Assembly: GCF_017741935.1 (NCBI RefSeq)
Contig: NZ_JAGHMH010000011.1
Span: 16,059 to 80,058, forward strand
Length of the DNA stretch: 64,000 bases
Source of the DNA: Rhizobium sp. 16-449-1b
Lineage (GTDB): Bacteria; Pseudomonadota; Alphaproteobacteria; Rhizobiales; Rhizobiaceae
Direction: 5' to 3'
Shown one piece after another: positions 1 to 11,117 of the stretch. The position numbers were made by a program, and so were the translations under genes. The notes below the pieces were generated by a model. It did not search any database. It was not told the origin of the DNA and was given only the letters and a program-made list of their open reading frames with translations. Each line of letters opens with the position of its first letter. The first letter of the stretch is position 1.

Positions 1-494
1 GCAAAGGTCTGGCCACCCTGGCTATCGGCAATCCGCCAGAAGGCGCCGTCGCGCTCGACATCGGTGACAACCGCCCGCCGGTGCCTGACGGCCCCGGTCT
101 CGACCAGCGGCCGCAATGCCGATGCGACGTATCGTCCGAACAGCTCACGGCGCGGAAAGATCGCCCCATCGGCGCGGCGTGCGGCGGGGTCGTCGGCGAT
201 CGCGTCATTGAGCTCGATCCATTCGAGGAAATCTCCGGGATGCTCCGGTAAAAGGCTCATCCTCGCCGCCGGCACGTTGATGCGGTGGGCGGGGTCGTTC
301 GTGTCATAGGCGAGGCCACGGCCGAGCTCGGCGCGCGGCTCGAAGACGGTGATGGCCGGGGGCCGGTCTCTGCCTGCCAGCGCCAGGTGGTAGGCAACAC
401 CCGCGCCCGATATGCCGCCACCGATGATGGCGACAAGCGGCCTGCGCGGTAGCTGCAGGTCCTGATGGTCGGAAGGGAGATTGTCGTGATGCAT
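1..494 (-). CDS. FAD/NAD(P)-binding oxidoreductase, C-terminus outside window
   Basis: Reads leftwards from an ATG at 494 off the window edge; about 164 N-terminal residues are visible and no stop is reached. Residues 20-30 carry a dinucleotide-binding GxGxxG signature (VAIIGGGISG), followed by a long 'RINVPAARMSLLPEHP' stretch. This combination is typical of the FAD/NAD(P)-binding proteins of the pfam13454 type, flavoproteins that are often found near iron and siderophore genes. The substrate cannot be read from the sequence. It is divergent from the siderophore ABC operon that begins at 788, so co-regulation by iron is possible but is only inferred. Confident as a gene, moderate on the family, no claim on the reaction. 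Confidence 0.75.
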   Translation of the reverse strand, partial: MHHDNLPSDHQDLQLPRRPLVAIIGGGISGAGVAYHLALAGRDRPPAITVFEPRAELGRGLAYDTNDPAHRINVPAARMSLLPEHPGDFLEWIELNDAIADDPAARRADGAIFPRRELFGRYVASALRPLVETGAVRHRRAVVTDVERDGAFWRIADSQGGQTF

Positions 495-787
495 GAGTGG
501 TTGCCGATTAAACGCGATGTCGAGATTGTTCGATTCTAGTTCGGATAGGTAACAGTTCAAAACATCAGTGATCGTCCAAAGCGCTATTTTTGGCAAACCC
601 ACAGAAGTCTTGGCATTTTTGTCTTCCGCTGATCTGCCGGGGAAATTGCCACCGTTCACAATCTCCTGATGGAGGTTTCACGGAAGAAAGAATTGACTCG
701 ACCGGTGCCAGATGGTCAAAAGCTGACACATTTTGTCAGCAATAGATCGAGGGGAGGCGATCTCACGAAGGACTAGCGATAGCTTTC
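495..787. other. Divergent intergenic region with a 7+7 bp palindrome
   Basis: This 293 bp spacer separates the flavoprotein gene from the siderophore importer operon. Its middle part (about 530-670) is AT-richer than its surroundings and is the likely promoter zone for both directions. The only clear element is the inverted repeat at 722-740. I see no small gene here. Confidence 0.6.
722..740. promoter_or_regulatory. Candidate operator of the siderophore ABC operon
   Basis: GCTGACA at 722-728 and TGTCAGC at 734-740 form a perfect inverted repeat around a 5 nt spacer, 47 bp upstream of the first permease start. The size and position suit a homodimeric repressor or activator of the importer genes. 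The cognate regulator is not in the window as far as I can tell. Iron control is inferred only from the downstream genes. Confidence 0.5.
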
Positions 788-1855
788 ATGAGCGCCAACC
801 CTCCAGCGGCGACCCCGCCAGTGAATGCCGCTTTCGCGGAACAAGCCGCCAAGGTCGGCATCCGCACGGGTCGCGTTCTTGGTCTTCTGGTTGCGGCTTT
901 TGTTCTCGTTGCTGTCATCTGCGTTTCCCTGGCGGTCGGCGCGCGAAACATACCCGTTTCCGATGTCGTGTCGGTCTTCTTCTCGTCAGCGAACCAGATA
1001 GACAGCGAGACCATCTGGTCGCTGAGGCTTCCTCGCACCTTGCTCGGCGTGATGGCGGGTATAGCCTTTGCGCTGTCCGGCGCGCTCATGCAGGCGCTTA
1101 CCCGCAATCCGCTGGCCGATCCCGGTATTCTGGGCATAAACGCCGGCGCGGCTTTCGCCATGGTTGTCGCCATCGGCCTTGTCGGGATTACCCATCCATT
1201 GTCACTGATCTGGTTTGCTTTCGCCGGCACCGGTCTTGCGGCCATCTCGGTCTATCTCGCCGCCATGGGAGGGCGCGCCGGCGCGACACCGTTGCGACTG
1301 ACGCTGGCCGGCGTCGCTATCGGCTCTATTCTGCGCGGGCTCACCTCCACGCTGATCTTTCTCGACCCAAATACGTTCGATCACATGCTGAACTGGGAGG
1401 TCGGCTCGCTGGCGATCGCCGGTTACGACAATCTGATCGTCACGGCGCCGTTCGTCGTCATCGGGATCGTGCTTGCATTGGTATCGGCGCCTGTCCTCAA
1501 CGTCGTCGCACTCGGTGACGATCAGGCCCGCTCGCTTGGTGCCGGTATCGGCAGAGCGCGCATGATGGTGGTTATAGCCGTCATGCTGCTGACGGGCGCG
1601 GCGACCGCCGCGGCCGGCCCGCTTGGCTTCATCGGTCTGATGGTGCCTTATGCCGCGCGCTGGATCGGCGGCACGGACCAGCGCTGGATCTTTGCCTATA
1701 CGCTGCTGCTTGCTCCGATCGTGCTGCTCAGCGCCGACATTCTGGGTCGCTTGAGCATGCGGCCCGCCGAAATCCAGGTCGGTATCGTCACTGCCTTTGT
1801 CGGCGCACCGGTGCTCATCTGGCTGGTGCGATCAAGAAAGGTCAGCGCGCTGTGA
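788..1855 (+). CDS. Iron-siderophore ABC transporter permease, FecCD family (first)
   Basis: A 355-aa inner-membrane permease of the FecCD/BtuC family, which pairs with a second permease and an ATPase to import ferric siderophores. An N-terminal cytoplasmic tail is followed by a hydrophobic helix at about residues 30-55. The family signature 'LRLPRTLLGVMAGIAFALSG' and 'LTRNPLADPGILG' lies at about residues 78-120, and 'GPLGFIGLMVPYAAR' near residue 280. Length fits the family. It starts at ATG 788 with an AAGGA-type site 15 nt upstream, and its TGA overlaps the GTG of the next gene by 4 nt, which implies translational coupling. It is the first gene of a four-gene operon. The siderophore specificity is not known. 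Confidence 0.9.
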   Translation: MSANPPAATPPVNAAFAEQAAKVGIRTGRVLGLLVAAFVLVAVICVSLAVGARNIPVSDVVSVFFSSANQIDSETIWSLRLPRTLLGVMAGIAFALSGALMQALTRNPLADPGILGINAGAAFAMVVAIGLVGITHPLSLIWFAFAGTGLAAISVYLAAMGGRAGATPLRLTLAGVAIGSILRGLTSTLIFLDPNTFDHMLNWEVGSLAIAGYDNLIVTAPFVVIGIVLALVSAPVLNVVALGDDQARSLGAGIGRARMMVVIAVMLLTGAATAAAGPLGFIGLMVPYAARWIGGTDQRWIFAYTLLLAPIVLLSADILGRLSMRPAEIQVGIVTAFVGAPVLIWLVRSRKVSAL

Positions 1856-2904
1856 CCCTGCATCCCGCCACCCGTCGGCGTATCGTCGTTCGCGCGCTCG
1901 GCGACAGGCTCTCTCTGCCGATAGACAAGCGCCTTCTTCTGGCGTGCCTGGCGCTCCTGTTTCTCGGGGCGGCCGTCATGGTTGCGGCACTCGTCAGTGG
2001 CCAGATGCATGTGCCGGCGATCGAGGTGCTCAATGTGCTGACAGGCGGCGGCGAGCGCCGCATGCGCATGGTCGTTCTGGACTGGCGCATGCCGCGTGCC
2101 GCGGGCGCTGCGATCCTTGGCGCGCTGCTGGGGCTGGGCGGCGCGGTGTTCCAGTCGATTACGCGCAATCCGCTTGGAAGCCCCGATATCGTCGGCTTCG
2201 ATGCGGGCGCATACACCGGTGCGATCCTGGCGATCACCTTCGCCGGTGGCAGCTGGATTGCGCTGGCGGGTAGCGCTATTGCGGGCGGTCTCGCGACCGC
2301 GTTCGTCGTCTACCTCCTCACCTGGCATAAGGGCATCCAGGGTTTCCAGCTGATCGTCGTCGGCATTGGCGTGAGCGCGATGCTGACGTCGGCCAACCAC
2401 TGGATCCTGCTCAAGTCCTCGCTGTCGACGGCCATGGCCGCCAGCACCTGGGGCATGGGCTCGCTTGCCAAGATCAGCGGTCAGCAGCTCTCGCTGGTCC
2501 TGTGGCTGGGCATTCCAGTGATCGTTCTCGCCCTCATGCTGGCGCGACCGCTAAAGCTCATGGAAATGGGCGATAGTCGCGCAAAGGCGCTTGGTGTTCC
2601 GGTGGAAGCCGCAAGGCTGGCGTTGATGGCGATTGCCATCGTTGCGACCGCGCTCGTAACCGCGATTGCCGGCCCCATTCCTTTCGTTGCGCTGGCCTCG
2701 CCGCCGATCGCTCATGCGATCACCCGCACGGCGGGCACCTCGCTTGCCGCATCCATGGCGACCGGCGCCTTGTTGTTGTCGGCCGCCGATTATGTCGCGC
2801 AGCATAGTTTCGCCCCTACCCAACTCCCCGTCGGTGTTGTCACGCTGTGCATCGGGGGCACCTATTTTCTCTGGCTGATCATCAAGGAGGCACGTCGCGC
2901 GTGA
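1852..2904 (+). CDS. Iron-siderophore ABC transporter permease, FecCD family (second)
   Basis: A 350-aa second permease of the same importer, starting at a GTG that overlaps the stop of the first permease. It carries the same family blocks: 'DWRMPRAAGAAILGALLGLGG' (split across helices), 'ITRNPLGSPDIVG' at about residues 103-115 and 'GPIPFVALASPPIAH' near residue 272. Two different FecCD subunits in one operon are the usual arrangement for a heterodimeric channel such as FepD/FepG. The stop overlaps the GTG of the ATPase gene. Family assignment is firm; the ligand is not known. Confidence 0.9.
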   Translation: MTLHPATRRRIVVRALGDRLSLPIDKRLLLACLALLFLGAAVMVAALVSGQMHVPAIEVLNVLTGGGERRMRMVVLDWRMPRAAGAAILGALLGLGGAVFQSITRNPLGSPDIVGFDAGAYTGAILAITFAGGSWIALAGSAIAGGLATAFVVYLLTWHKGIQGFQLIVVGIGVSAMLTSANHWILLKSSLSTAMAASTWGMGSLAKISGQQLSLVLWLGIPVIVLALMLARPLKLMEMGDSRAKALGVPVEAARLALMAIAIVATALVTAIAGPIPFVALASPPIAHAITRTAGTSLAASMATGALLLSAADYVAQHSFAPTQLPVGVVTLCIGGTYFLWLIIKEARRA

Positions 2905-3725
2905 AGCCTCAAACCGCTCCCCGTCTCGAGGCGCAGGCCGTCGAACTCGCATACGGCAAGTCCGTGATCGCTCAAGGTCTGTCCGTTACGGTGCCATCAG
3001 GATCGTTCACCGCGATCGTCGGACCGAATGCCTGCGGCAAATCCACCCTCTTGCAGGCCCTGTCGCGCCTGCTGATGCCTGGCCAGGGTGCCGTTCTGCT
3101 CGACGGCCGCGCCATCTCGAGCATCCCGGCCAAGGAATTTGCCCGCAGCGTCGGCCTCATGCCGCAGAGTTCGGTGGCGCCGGATGGCATCACCGTCACC
3201 GAACTTGTCGCCTGCGGCCGCTACCCTCACCAGAACCTGCTGCGGCAATGGAGCCGGGCCGACGAACAGGCGGTGTCAGCTGCGATCGAAGCCACCGGCA
3301 TGAATGATCTCGCCGGTCGCCGCGTCAACGAATTGTCCGGCGGCCAGCGCCAGCGCGCATGGATCGCTATGGTGCTCGCACAGGAAACCCCGCTTCTCCT
3401 GCTCGACGAGCCGACCACCTTCCTCGATATCGCTCACCAGATGGAGCTGATGCTTCTTCTTGAGCGTCTCAACCGCGAGCGCGGCTACACCATCGCCGCC
3501 GTGCTGCACGATCTCAACCAGGCCTGCCGTCATGCCACCCACATGATCGCCATGCGCGGCGGCCGCGCCATTGCCGAGGGCCGCCCAGGAGACATCGTGA
3601 CCGAGACGCTGGTCCGCGAAGTATTCGGTCTCGACAGCGTCATCATCAAGGATCCGGTTGTGGGAACTCCGCTGGTGGTGCCGCGCGGGCTGCATGACAA
3701 TTCCGATATCACAAGGAAAGGATAA
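2901..3725 (+). CDS. Iron-siderophore ABC transporter ATP-binding protein
   Basis: A 274-aa cytoplasmic ATPase that powers the FecCD importer. Walker A 'GPNACGKST' is at about residues 40-48, the signature 'LSGGQRQRAW' at about 145 and Walker B 'LLLLDEPTTFLD' at about 165, followed by the switch His in 'VLHDLNQA', typical of the FepC/FhuC group. An in-frame ATG exists upstream at 2847, inside the permease gene. I chose GTG 2901 because it overlaps the preceding TGA as GTGA and has AAGGAGG at 2884-2890. The gene is followed within a few bases by the binding-protein gene. Confidence 0.9.
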   Translation: MKPQTAPRLEAQAVELAYGKSVIAQGLSVTVPSGSFTAIVGPNACGKSTLLQALSRLLMPGQGAVLLDGRAISSIPAKEFARSVGLMPQSSVAPDGITVTELVACGRYPHQNLLRQWSRADEQAVSAAIEATGMNDLAGRRVNELSGGQRQRAWIAMVLAQETPLLLLDEPTTFLDIAHQMELMLLLERLNRERGYTIAAVLHDLNQACRHATHMIAMRGGRAIAEGRPGDIVTETLVREVFGLDSVIIKDPVVGTPLVVPRGLHDNSDITRKG

Positions 3726-3729
3726 GACA

Positions 3730-4650
3730 TTGTCGCTGCGACTGACACGACGTGAGATCATTGCAGCATCGCTGCTCTTGGCGGCCAGCTCCTTGCTGGC
3801 TGAGGAGGGGACGATCACCGTGGATGGAATGTTTGGTCCCGTGCAAGTGCCGAAGTCGCCGAAGCGCGTGGTCGTATCGGATGGTGACGACGTGCTGCAG
3901 CCGACCGTCGCGCTTGGAATTATTCCGGTCGGCGCATCCCGGCCGAACTTCACGGGCGGTTTCGCAAAGGGCGTCGCCGAGCGTCTGCCGGCTGATATCG
4001 GCTATATCGGATCGTCGGGGGAACCCAATTTCGAGACCGTGCTCACCCTCGAGCCCGATCTCATCCTGATGAGCAACGACGATATTCCCGATCTGCAGGG
4101 AATGTACGAGCGTTACACCCAGATCGCTCCCACCGTGCTCATCGATGTGCAGCCCAAGGACTGGCGCAAGACGCTGACGACGATTGCGGGTGCCACGGGG
4201 CGTGAGGCGCAGGCGAGCGAGTTGCTGGCGAAATACGACGAGCGCGTCGGACAGGTTCGCGGCGCGATCAGCGGCAATATCGGAACGGCGACGATCGCCC
4301 GCGTTCGCACCAATCTCGTGCGCTACATGCTGCAGGACACCTCTTTCACCTGGAGCGTGCTGAAGGATGTCGGCTTCCGCGCCCCGCCGCAGCAGCAGAT
4401 CACCAGCAATGACGGCTTCATCAACATCAGCCTCGAACGGCTTGACCTCCTGGAGGCCGATTTCATCCTGCTGCTGGAGGACGAGGGTGCCAAGGGGCCG
4501 GGCGCCATGAGCGAGAAACTCAAGGCGCTGCCGACCTTCGCCAACCTGAAGGGCGACAAGATGGAGCTCCCGTCCGCGGACTACCTGTTCGGCAACATCC
4601 TGACGGCCTTCAACATGCTTGACGTGCTGGAAGCCAAGTTCAAGGCATAG
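3730..4650 (+). CDS. Iron-siderophore ABC transporter periplasmic binding protein
   Basis: A 306-aa periplasmic component with a FepB/FhuD/FecB-type fold (pfam01497). The N-terminus 'LTRREIIAASLLLAASSLLA' is a signal peptide with a twin-Arg look. It is followed by the family blocks 'PKRVVVSDGD', 'ETVLTLEPDLILM' and 'APTVLID'. The TTG at 3730 is preferred because AAGGA lies just upstream (3717-3721) and it gives a proper signal peptide; an upstream in-frame ATG would put a basic tail before it. Last gene of the importer operon. A hairpin with a T run follows at 4665. Confidence 0.87.
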   Translation: MSLRLTRREIIAASLLLAASSLLAEEGTITVDGMFGPVQVPKSPKRVVVSDGDDVLQPTVALGIIPVGASRPNFTGGFAKGVAERLPADIGYIGSSGEPNFETVLTLEPDLILMSNDDIPDLQGMYERYTQIAPTVLIDVQPKDWRKTLTTIAGATGREAQASELLAKYDERVGQVRGAISGNIGTATIARVRTNLVRYMLQDTSFTWSVLKDVGFRAPPQQQITSNDGFINISLERLDLLEADFILLLEDEGAKGPGAMSEKLKALPTFANLKGDKMELPSADYLFGNILTAFNMLDVLEAKFKA

Positions 4651-4664
4651 TCAGGCCCATGCCT

Positions 4665-4705
4665 GTGGCGATGGTGCAACTGCATCGCCACCGGGACGCT
4701 TTTTT
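4665..4705 (+). terminator. Hairpin terminator between convergent operons
   Basis: A 9 bp perfect stem (4665-4673 with 4683-4691, loop of 9 nt) is followed by six T at 4700-4705. It sits immediately after the siderophore importer and overlaps the end of the convergent tauC gene, so it may serve both strands. The T run starts 8 nt after the stem, which is looser than a textbook terminator. Confidence 0.55.
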
Positions 4706-5558
4706 AGCTCTTCCCCTTCCACGGCACCAGCACGGCTTCCAGGATGCGGATGGCGGCGCTGAAGGAGAAGGCGCAGGCGGCGATGATGCCGATACCGACG
4801 AAGACCACGTCGGTCGCCAGGAACTGCGACGCCGACATGATCATGTAGCCGATCCCACGGGTCGAGGCGATCAGCTCGGCTGCGACCAGCGTGCCCCAGC
4901 CGATACCGAGCGCGATCCTGAGCCCCGTCAGGATCTCCGGCAGCGCCGAGGGCAGCACGATGCTGACGAGGATCTGAAAGGGACGGGCGCCAAGCGAGCG
5001 TGCGGCGTTGACGCGCTCGATCGGCAGCGAGCGGACGCCGGCCTGCGCCGAAAGGCAGATCGGCGCGAACATGGCGAGCACCAGGAGTGTCACCTTGGAG
5101 GTCTCGCCGATGCCGAGCCAGATGATCATCAGCGGCAGATACGCAAGCGGCGGCAGCGGCCAGTAGAACTCGATGGGCATATCGAGCACGCCCTTGACCC
5201 AGCGGTTCAGCCCCATCAGCAGCCCGATCGGAATGCCGACGACGGTAGCGATGGCGGCGGCGGTGACGATGCGGAACAGGCTCGCGGAAACGTGCTCATA
5301 GAGCGAGGCGCCGGCATAGCCGTCATTGTAGATCGCCCCGACTTGCGTCCACACCTCCTGCGGCGTCGGCAGGAAGAGATGCGGCACCAGCGCCAGCTTG
5401 GCCGCCAGCCACCAGGCGGCGAGAAGCACGAGTGCTGTCGCGATGCTGATCAGCACGGTCGGCTTCTCGCCGGCGCCGAAGCCTTTCATTTTCACGAGTT
5501 TCGGCTGTTCCGCAGGCGAGCCGATGACGACGCGGCCGGTTTCGGTGAAATCGCTCAT
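4704..5558 (-). CDS. tauC: Taurine ABC transporter permease
   Basis: A 284-aa inner-membrane permease of the SsuC/TauC/NrtB family (BPD_transp_1). The EAA-type cytoplasmic loop is visible as '[25 protein letters not shown]' region near residue 200, and about six hydrophobic segments span residues 35-275. Its start overlaps the tauB stop by 4 nt. It is assigned to taurine rather than other sulfonates mainly because the binding protein of the operon resembles TauA. No tauD dioxygenase follows, so downstream use of taurine must be encoded elsewhere. Confidence 0.85.
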   Translation of the reverse strand: MSDFTETGRVVIGSPAEQPKLVKMKGFGAGEKPTVLISIATALVLLAAWWLAAKLALVPHLFLPTPQEVWTQVGAIYNDGYAGASLYEHVSASLFRIVTAAAIATVVGIPIGLLMGLNRWVKGVLDMPIEFYWPLPPLAYLPLMIIWLGIGETSKVTLLVLAMFAPICLSAQAGVRSLPIERVNAARSLGARPFQILVSIVLPSALPEILTGLRIALGIGWGTLVAAELIASTRGIGYMIMSASQFLATDVVFVGIGIIAACAFSFSAAIRILEAVLVPWKGKS

Positions 5559-6346
5559 TCGGCGGCACTCCTCAGCTCTTCCGATCCATGTAGGATGTCG
5601 CGGATTTCCTCGCGCAGATTGGCGAATTCAGGCGATGTCTTCACCGCCCTGGCGTCCCCAGTCTCGGCGAAGCGGTGGACGAAGTCGAGGTCGAAGCGGG
5701 CAACGATGCGGCCCGGACGCGGCGACATCACCACGACCTGCGTGCCGAGAAACAGCGCCTCCTCGATCGAGTGGGTGATGAAGAAGATGCGGGTATGCGT
5801 CTCCTTCCAGATCGAGACCAGCAGCTCCTGCATCTGTTCGCGGGTGAGGCTGTCGAGCGCGCCGAAGGGCTCGTCCATCAAAAGCACGGCGGGCTCGGTG
5901 GCGAGCGCCCTGGCGATGCCGACGCGCTGGCGCATCCCGCCGGAGAGCTCATAGGGGAAAGCGGCCGCGAAATCCTTGAGGCCGACCAAGTGCAGCAATC
6001 GCTCGGCGCGTTCGCGGCGCGCGCCTTTCGGCACGCCGGCGAATTTGAGGCCGAGGGCGACATTGTCGATCACCGTCTTCCAGGGGAGCAGCGTGTCCTT
6101 CTGGAACACGACGCCGCGATCGGCACCCGGTGATGTAACGGGCCGCCCGTCCAGCGTGATCGCGCCTTCGGACAGCGGCAGGAAGCCGGCGATGGCATTG
6201 AGCAGGGTGGACTTGCCGCAGCCGGACGCGCCGAGCGCGACCACGAAGCTGTTTTCGGGAATGGCGAGCGAGACGCGGTCGAGCGCATGGACCGTCCGGC
6301 CGTCTCGTGTCTGGAAATAGACGCTCGCGTGATCGACTTTGAGCAT
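5555..6346 (-). CDS. tauB: Taurine ABC transporter ATP-binding protein
   Basis: A 263-aa ATPase of the nitrate/sulfonate/taurine family. Walker A 'GASGCGKST' is at about residues 41-49, the signature '[10 protein letters not shown]' at about 140 and Walker B '[12 protein letters not shown]' at about 160, followed by '[14 protein letters not shown]'. A longer frame extends upstream, but ATG 6346 begins the conserved '[11 protein letters not shown]' and lies 65 bp after tauA, so I take it as the start. Coupled to tauC by a 4 nt overlap. Confidence 0.87.
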   Translation of the reverse strand: MLKVDHASVYFQTRDGRTVHALDRVSLAIPENSFVVALGASGCGKSTLLNAIAGFLPLSEGAITLDGRPVTSPGADRGVVFQKDTLLPWKTVIDNVALGLKFAGVPKGARRERAERLLHLVGLKDFAAAFPYELSGGMRQRVGIARALATEPAVLLMDEPFGALDSLTREQMQELLVSIWKETHTRIFFITHSIEEALFLGTQVVVMSPRPGRIVARFDLDFVHRFAETGDARAVKTSPEFANLREEIRDILHGSEELRSAAE

Positions 6347-6411
6347 GTCAGGTCTCTTTGAAAATGAGGACGCTGGCGCGGTGTGGCGCCAGCGTTTCTG
6401 CCGGAAACGGC

Positions 6412-7425
6412 TTAGTTGCTCGGATTGGTCAGCGCATCCGCGGTCACGAAGGCGGCGTAGCTCGGCAGCACTTCGCTGACCTTGCCCTGCTCCTTCAGGA
6501 AGGTGGCGGTATCCTTGAGGATCTTGGCAGCACCAGCCTTTTCGCCGCCGCCGAGCCATGCTTCGGATGCCTGGACATCAGGCGTCAGAAGCGTCAGGTT
6601 CTTCAGCGCCGCCGCCTGCTGTTCGGGCGTGCCGCCGAGCGCCTTGGCAAGCAGCTTGGCGTTCTCGCTGTCGGCGTCCCAGGCCTTCTTGTCCTTGGCA
6701 AAGGAGGCGTAATAGGTGTTGATGACGCCTGCGAAGCCCTTCAGGAAAGCGGGGTTTTCATCGGCGAATTTCGAGGCCGCGACCCAGGCGGAGAAGGTCG
6801 GCGCGCCCTTGTCGGCGACGTCCTTGGAGGTGACCAGCACCTTGCCCTTCTTCTTCAGTTCGGTCAGCGCCGGATCCCAGACGAAGCCGCCATCGATATC
6901 GCCGCGATTGTAGCTGGCGACGATCTCCGGCTGCGGGATCGCGAAGACCTGCACGTCCTTTTCGCTGAGGCCGAGCGACTTGATCAGCGCCAGCAGCTGA
7001 TAGTGGTCGGTGGAGACCGGGGCTGCCGCGAGCTTCTTGCCCTTCAGGTCATTGAGCGAGGAGATGCCCGAACCGTCGCGAACGACAAGCGCCTCGTCAA
7101 TGCCCGAGATCGAGGACAGGTAGAAGGCCTTGACGGCGAGGCCGCGCGAGGTGGCGGCCGCGAACGGGCTGGAGCCGACATAGCCGACCTGCACGTCGCC
7201 CGAGGCGATCGCCGCGAAGATCTCGGCGCCGGAATTGAACTTGCGGAAGTCGATGTCATAGCCCGTCGCCTTGGCGAACTCGCCATTGGCGATGGCAACC
7301 GACGACGGCAGTGCATCCGTCTGGTAGGCAACGACAACCTTCTTGTCGGCTGCCTGCGCCAGCAGCGGCGCGGCCACGGCGGCCACTCCAAGTGTAAGTC
7401 CTGCGATAATGCCCTTGATATTCAT
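6412..7425 (-). CDS. tauA: Taurine ABC transporter periplasmic binding protein
   Basis: A 337-aa secreted binding protein. A Sec signal peptide ending in 'PLLAQAADK' (about residues 1-26) precedes the mature part, which shows TauA-like blocks: '[15 protein letters not shown]', '[22 protein letters not shown]', '[12 protein letters not shown]' and '[16 protein letters not shown]'. The ATG at 7425 is preceded by a G-rich site and starts the signal peptide; an upstream in-frame extension only adds basic residues. First gene of tauABC. Control by sulfur limitation is known for the family but is not visible here. Confidence 0.87.
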   Translation of the reverse strand: MNIKGIIAGLTLGVAAVAAPLLAQAADKKVVVAYQTDALPSSVAIANGEFAKATGYDIDFRKFNSGAEIFAAIASGDVQVGYVGSSPFAAATSRGLAVKAFYLSSISGIDEALVVRDGSGISSLNDLKGKKLAAAPVSTDHYQLLALIKSLGLSEKDVQVFAIPQPEIVASYNRGDIDGGFVWDPALTELKKKGKVLVTSKDVADKGAPTFSAWVAASKFADENPAFLKGFAGVINTYYASFAKDKKAWDADSENAKLLAKALGGTPEQQAAALKNLTLLTPDVQASEAWLGGGEKAGAAKILKDTATFLKEQGKVSEVLPSYAAFVTADALTNPSN

Positions 7426-7602
7426 GTTTCGCCCCCGAATGCCGCGCTTGTGCGTCGGCTCAACTTGTTTCGACGGGAAAACACTACGGCGAGCCATGGG
7501 CGGCACACAGATAAAACTATCTATTTTATAGAGTATGGCGACAATATTGTTTTGCGTCTGATTTGCCGGGCAGACGATTGCGGCTTGTCGGTGGTTGCCA
7601 CG

Positions 7603-8187
7603 TCAGGCGGCATCCATGGTGATGAGGTAGCAGAGCGCCTGGCCATCCATCTCGAGCGACATGCCTGCCGCATCCTGCAACAACAACGTGTCGCCTTCGG
7701 CAAGCGACGCTTGGCCGTCCGTCCAGGTGAGATCGAGTGTGCCGCGATTGCAGAACACCAGCAGCGTGCCGGCCGCACCGCCGGATGTGACCTCGCCATC
7801 GACCACGACGCGCTCGACCCGGTGCCACAGCCCACCGCGACGCGTCATGACGTTAAGGTCGGTGATCGGCCCGGATTTGAGCGTCGCGGACACCGCAACG
7901 TCGGCGGGGAAGGCGAGGGGTGCGCTTTCCTGCGTCAACAGCAACGGCGCGCGGCCGTCGATCGCAAGCGACATCCCTTCGCCGTCAAGGATCGACAAGG
8001 TCCGGTCGATGCCGGGGAAGATCGAGAACGGCCCATCGGTTGCGACCGTCGCCATGCTGATCCGCCAATCGAACTCTGAAAGTGCGGCCCCCTCCGGCGA
8101 AACCGCAATCTCCACCGTCTCCCCGCCACCGTTCTTCCACGGCATGCGGCGGTAGCTGCTGGCGGTCAGGATTGTGGCGCGGGGCAT
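7603..8187 (-). CDS. hutD: HutD family protein of the histidine utilization system
   Basis: A 194-aa protein of the HutD (Ves) cupin-like family, recognised by the N-terminal 'YRRMPWKNGGGETVEIA' and the internal 'FDWRISMATVATDGPFSIFPG'. In Pseudomonas HutD is proposed to act as a governor that limits hut operon activity; its ligand has been suggested to be a pathway intermediate. I chose ATG 8187 ('MPRATILTASS') because a CTCCGGAG site lies just upstream and the conserved domain begins here; a longer frame reaches 8229. It lies downstream of hutU on the same strand, separated by a small opposite-strand gene. Confidence 0.85.
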   Translation of the reverse strand: MPRATILTASSYRRMPWKNGGGETVEIAVSPEGAALSEFDWRISMATVATDGPFSIFPGIDRTLSILDGEGMSLAIDGRAPLLLTQESAPLAFPADVAVSATLKSGPITDLNVMTRRGGLWHRVERVVVDGEVTSGGAAGTLLVFCNRGTLDLTWTDGQASLAEGDTLLLQDAAGMSLEMDGQALCYLITMDAA

Positions 8188-8250
8188 GGTATCTCCGGAG
8201 GTTGCAAATGGGAGGGGAGTGGAAGACACTCAGGGCATTGGAGGCGAGTG

Positions 8251-8460
8251 ATGGATATCGTCAACATGGCAAAGGATGCCCCGATCAATCAACCGGAAAC
8301 GGCGCCCAAGAAGCGCCGCATTGGTTTCATGGAAGGCATGATCACCGTTCCCGACGACTTCGACACGATGATGGCCGAGGAAATCGAAGACATGTTCTAT
8401 GGCGGCGACCTCTTTCCTCCTGAAGACCCAATCAAGCCGATCGTAACAGACAAGGAATGA
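8251..8460 (+). CDS. Small solitary antitoxin-like protein
   Basis: A 69-aa acidic protein with GGAGG at 8240-8244 before the ATG (a GTG at 8248 is directly adjacent). The C-terminal half, with 'RRIGFMEGMITVPDDFD' and then 'EEIEDMFYGG', resembles the C-terminal toxin-binding tail of Phd/YefM-type antitoxins that pair with PIN-domain toxins. The N-terminal DNA-binding half of such antitoxins is absent: residues 1-28 are short and polar. No PIN toxin follows, since only about 90 bp separate it from the end of hutU. It may be a remnant or a free-standing antitoxin tail that neutralises a toxin encoded elsewhere. The gene is reasonably supported by its RBS; the function is inference. Confidence 0.55.
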   Translation: MDIVNMAKDAPINQPETAPKKRRIGFMEGMITVPDDFDTMMAEEIEDMFYGGDLFPPEDPIKPIVTDKE

Positions 8461-8553
8461 GCGGGGACGTTCGAGCGGACGCTGATTGCGACCTCTCGAC
8501 CATCCTTCAATATCCGGGCCTCATACCGTTCTGAGGCCCGGTGTCTCGCTCTA

Positions 8554-10242
<1,689 letters not shown>

Positions 10243-10285
10243 TGCGGTTCCCCTTATCCGGGTTGGATGGCTTGTTGTTTCAGGC

Positions 10286-11086
10286 TTATTTCTTCAGGTT
10301 CGGCGCGATCGCGGCGATGCGCTCGAGGATGTCTTTCAGATGGACGCGCAGGCGGTCGGCCTTGGCGGTGTCGTAGGCAAAGGGTGGCTTTTCGGTCCGA
10401 AGATGCGTGGATTGCGCCAGCTCCATCTGGATCGCATGCACGCCGGTCTCCGGCCGCCCGTAATGCCGCGTCGTCCAGCCGCCCTTGAAGCGACCGTTGA
10501 GGATGCTGTCGTAGCCGGTGGCAGACGCGGTCGCTGAGACAACGGCCTGCTCGATGGCGCGGTCGCAGGTCTTGCCCAGATCGGTGCCGATATTGAAATC
10601 CGGCAGCTTGCCTTCGAAGAGGAAGGGGATGTGCGAGCGGATCGAGTGGCAGTCGTAGAGGATCGCGACGCCGTGGATTGCCTTCACCCGCTCGATCTCG
10701 GCCGCAAGCGCCACGTGATAGGGCGCGTGGAAATCGCCCAGGCGCTCGGCGATATCTGCCTCGTTGGGTGCGGCGCCTTCCTTCCAGATCGACAGGCCGT
10801 CGAAGTCCGTCTCGGGCACAAGGCCGGTGGTGTTCTGGCCGGGATAGAGGCTGGTGCCGGATGGATCGCGGTTGGCGTCGATGACGTAGCGATGGAAGGT
10901 GGCGCGCACGGTGGTCACGCCATCAAGGAGGCCGTCATAGAGATTGTGGATGTGCCAGTCGGTGTCGGCGAGCAGCTTGCCGTTGTCGTTCAGGCGGTCC
11001 CAGATGGCAGGCGGTACGTCGGTGCCGGTGTGCGGGAAGCCGAGGATGATGGGGGATGTGCCCTGGCGGGTTTCGTGGGTGGTCAT
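10286..11086 (-). CDS. hutG: N-formylglutamate deformylase
   Basis: A 266-aa hydrolase (EC 3.5.1.68) that releases formate from N-formylglutamate to give glutamate, the last step of the five-step hut pathway. Family blocks: '[11 protein letters not shown]' at about residues 15-25, '[21 protein letters not shown]' region near 68-88, and '[13 protein letters not shown]' near 142, whose His is probably part of the metal site. It pairs with hutF here; the two together replace the single-step formiminoglutamase. A 154 bp palindromic repeat lies between it and hutH. Confidence 0.93.
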   Translation of the reverse strand: MTTHETRQGTSPIILGFPHTGTDVPPAIWDRLNDNGKLLADTDWHIHNLYDGLLDGVTTVRATFHRYVIDANRDPSGTSLYPGQNTTGLVPETDFDGLSIWKEGAAPNEADIAERLGDFHAPYHVALAAEIERVKAIHGVAILYDCHSIRSHIPFLFEGKLPDFNIGTDLGKTCDRAIEQAVVSATASATGYDSILNGRFKGGWTTRHYGRPETGVHAIQMELAQSTHLRTEKPPFAYDTAKADRLRVHLKDILERIAAIAPNLKK

Positions 11087-11117
11087 TGGTTGAGTGCTCC
11101 ACGGGTTGCGGGTGGGT

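Noticed and set aside
4659..5954. Long open frame on the plus strand opposite tauC/tauB
   Set aside because: It is a shadow of two clear ABC genes in GC-rich DNA; its product is Arg/Asp/His-rich with no family features and no RBS.
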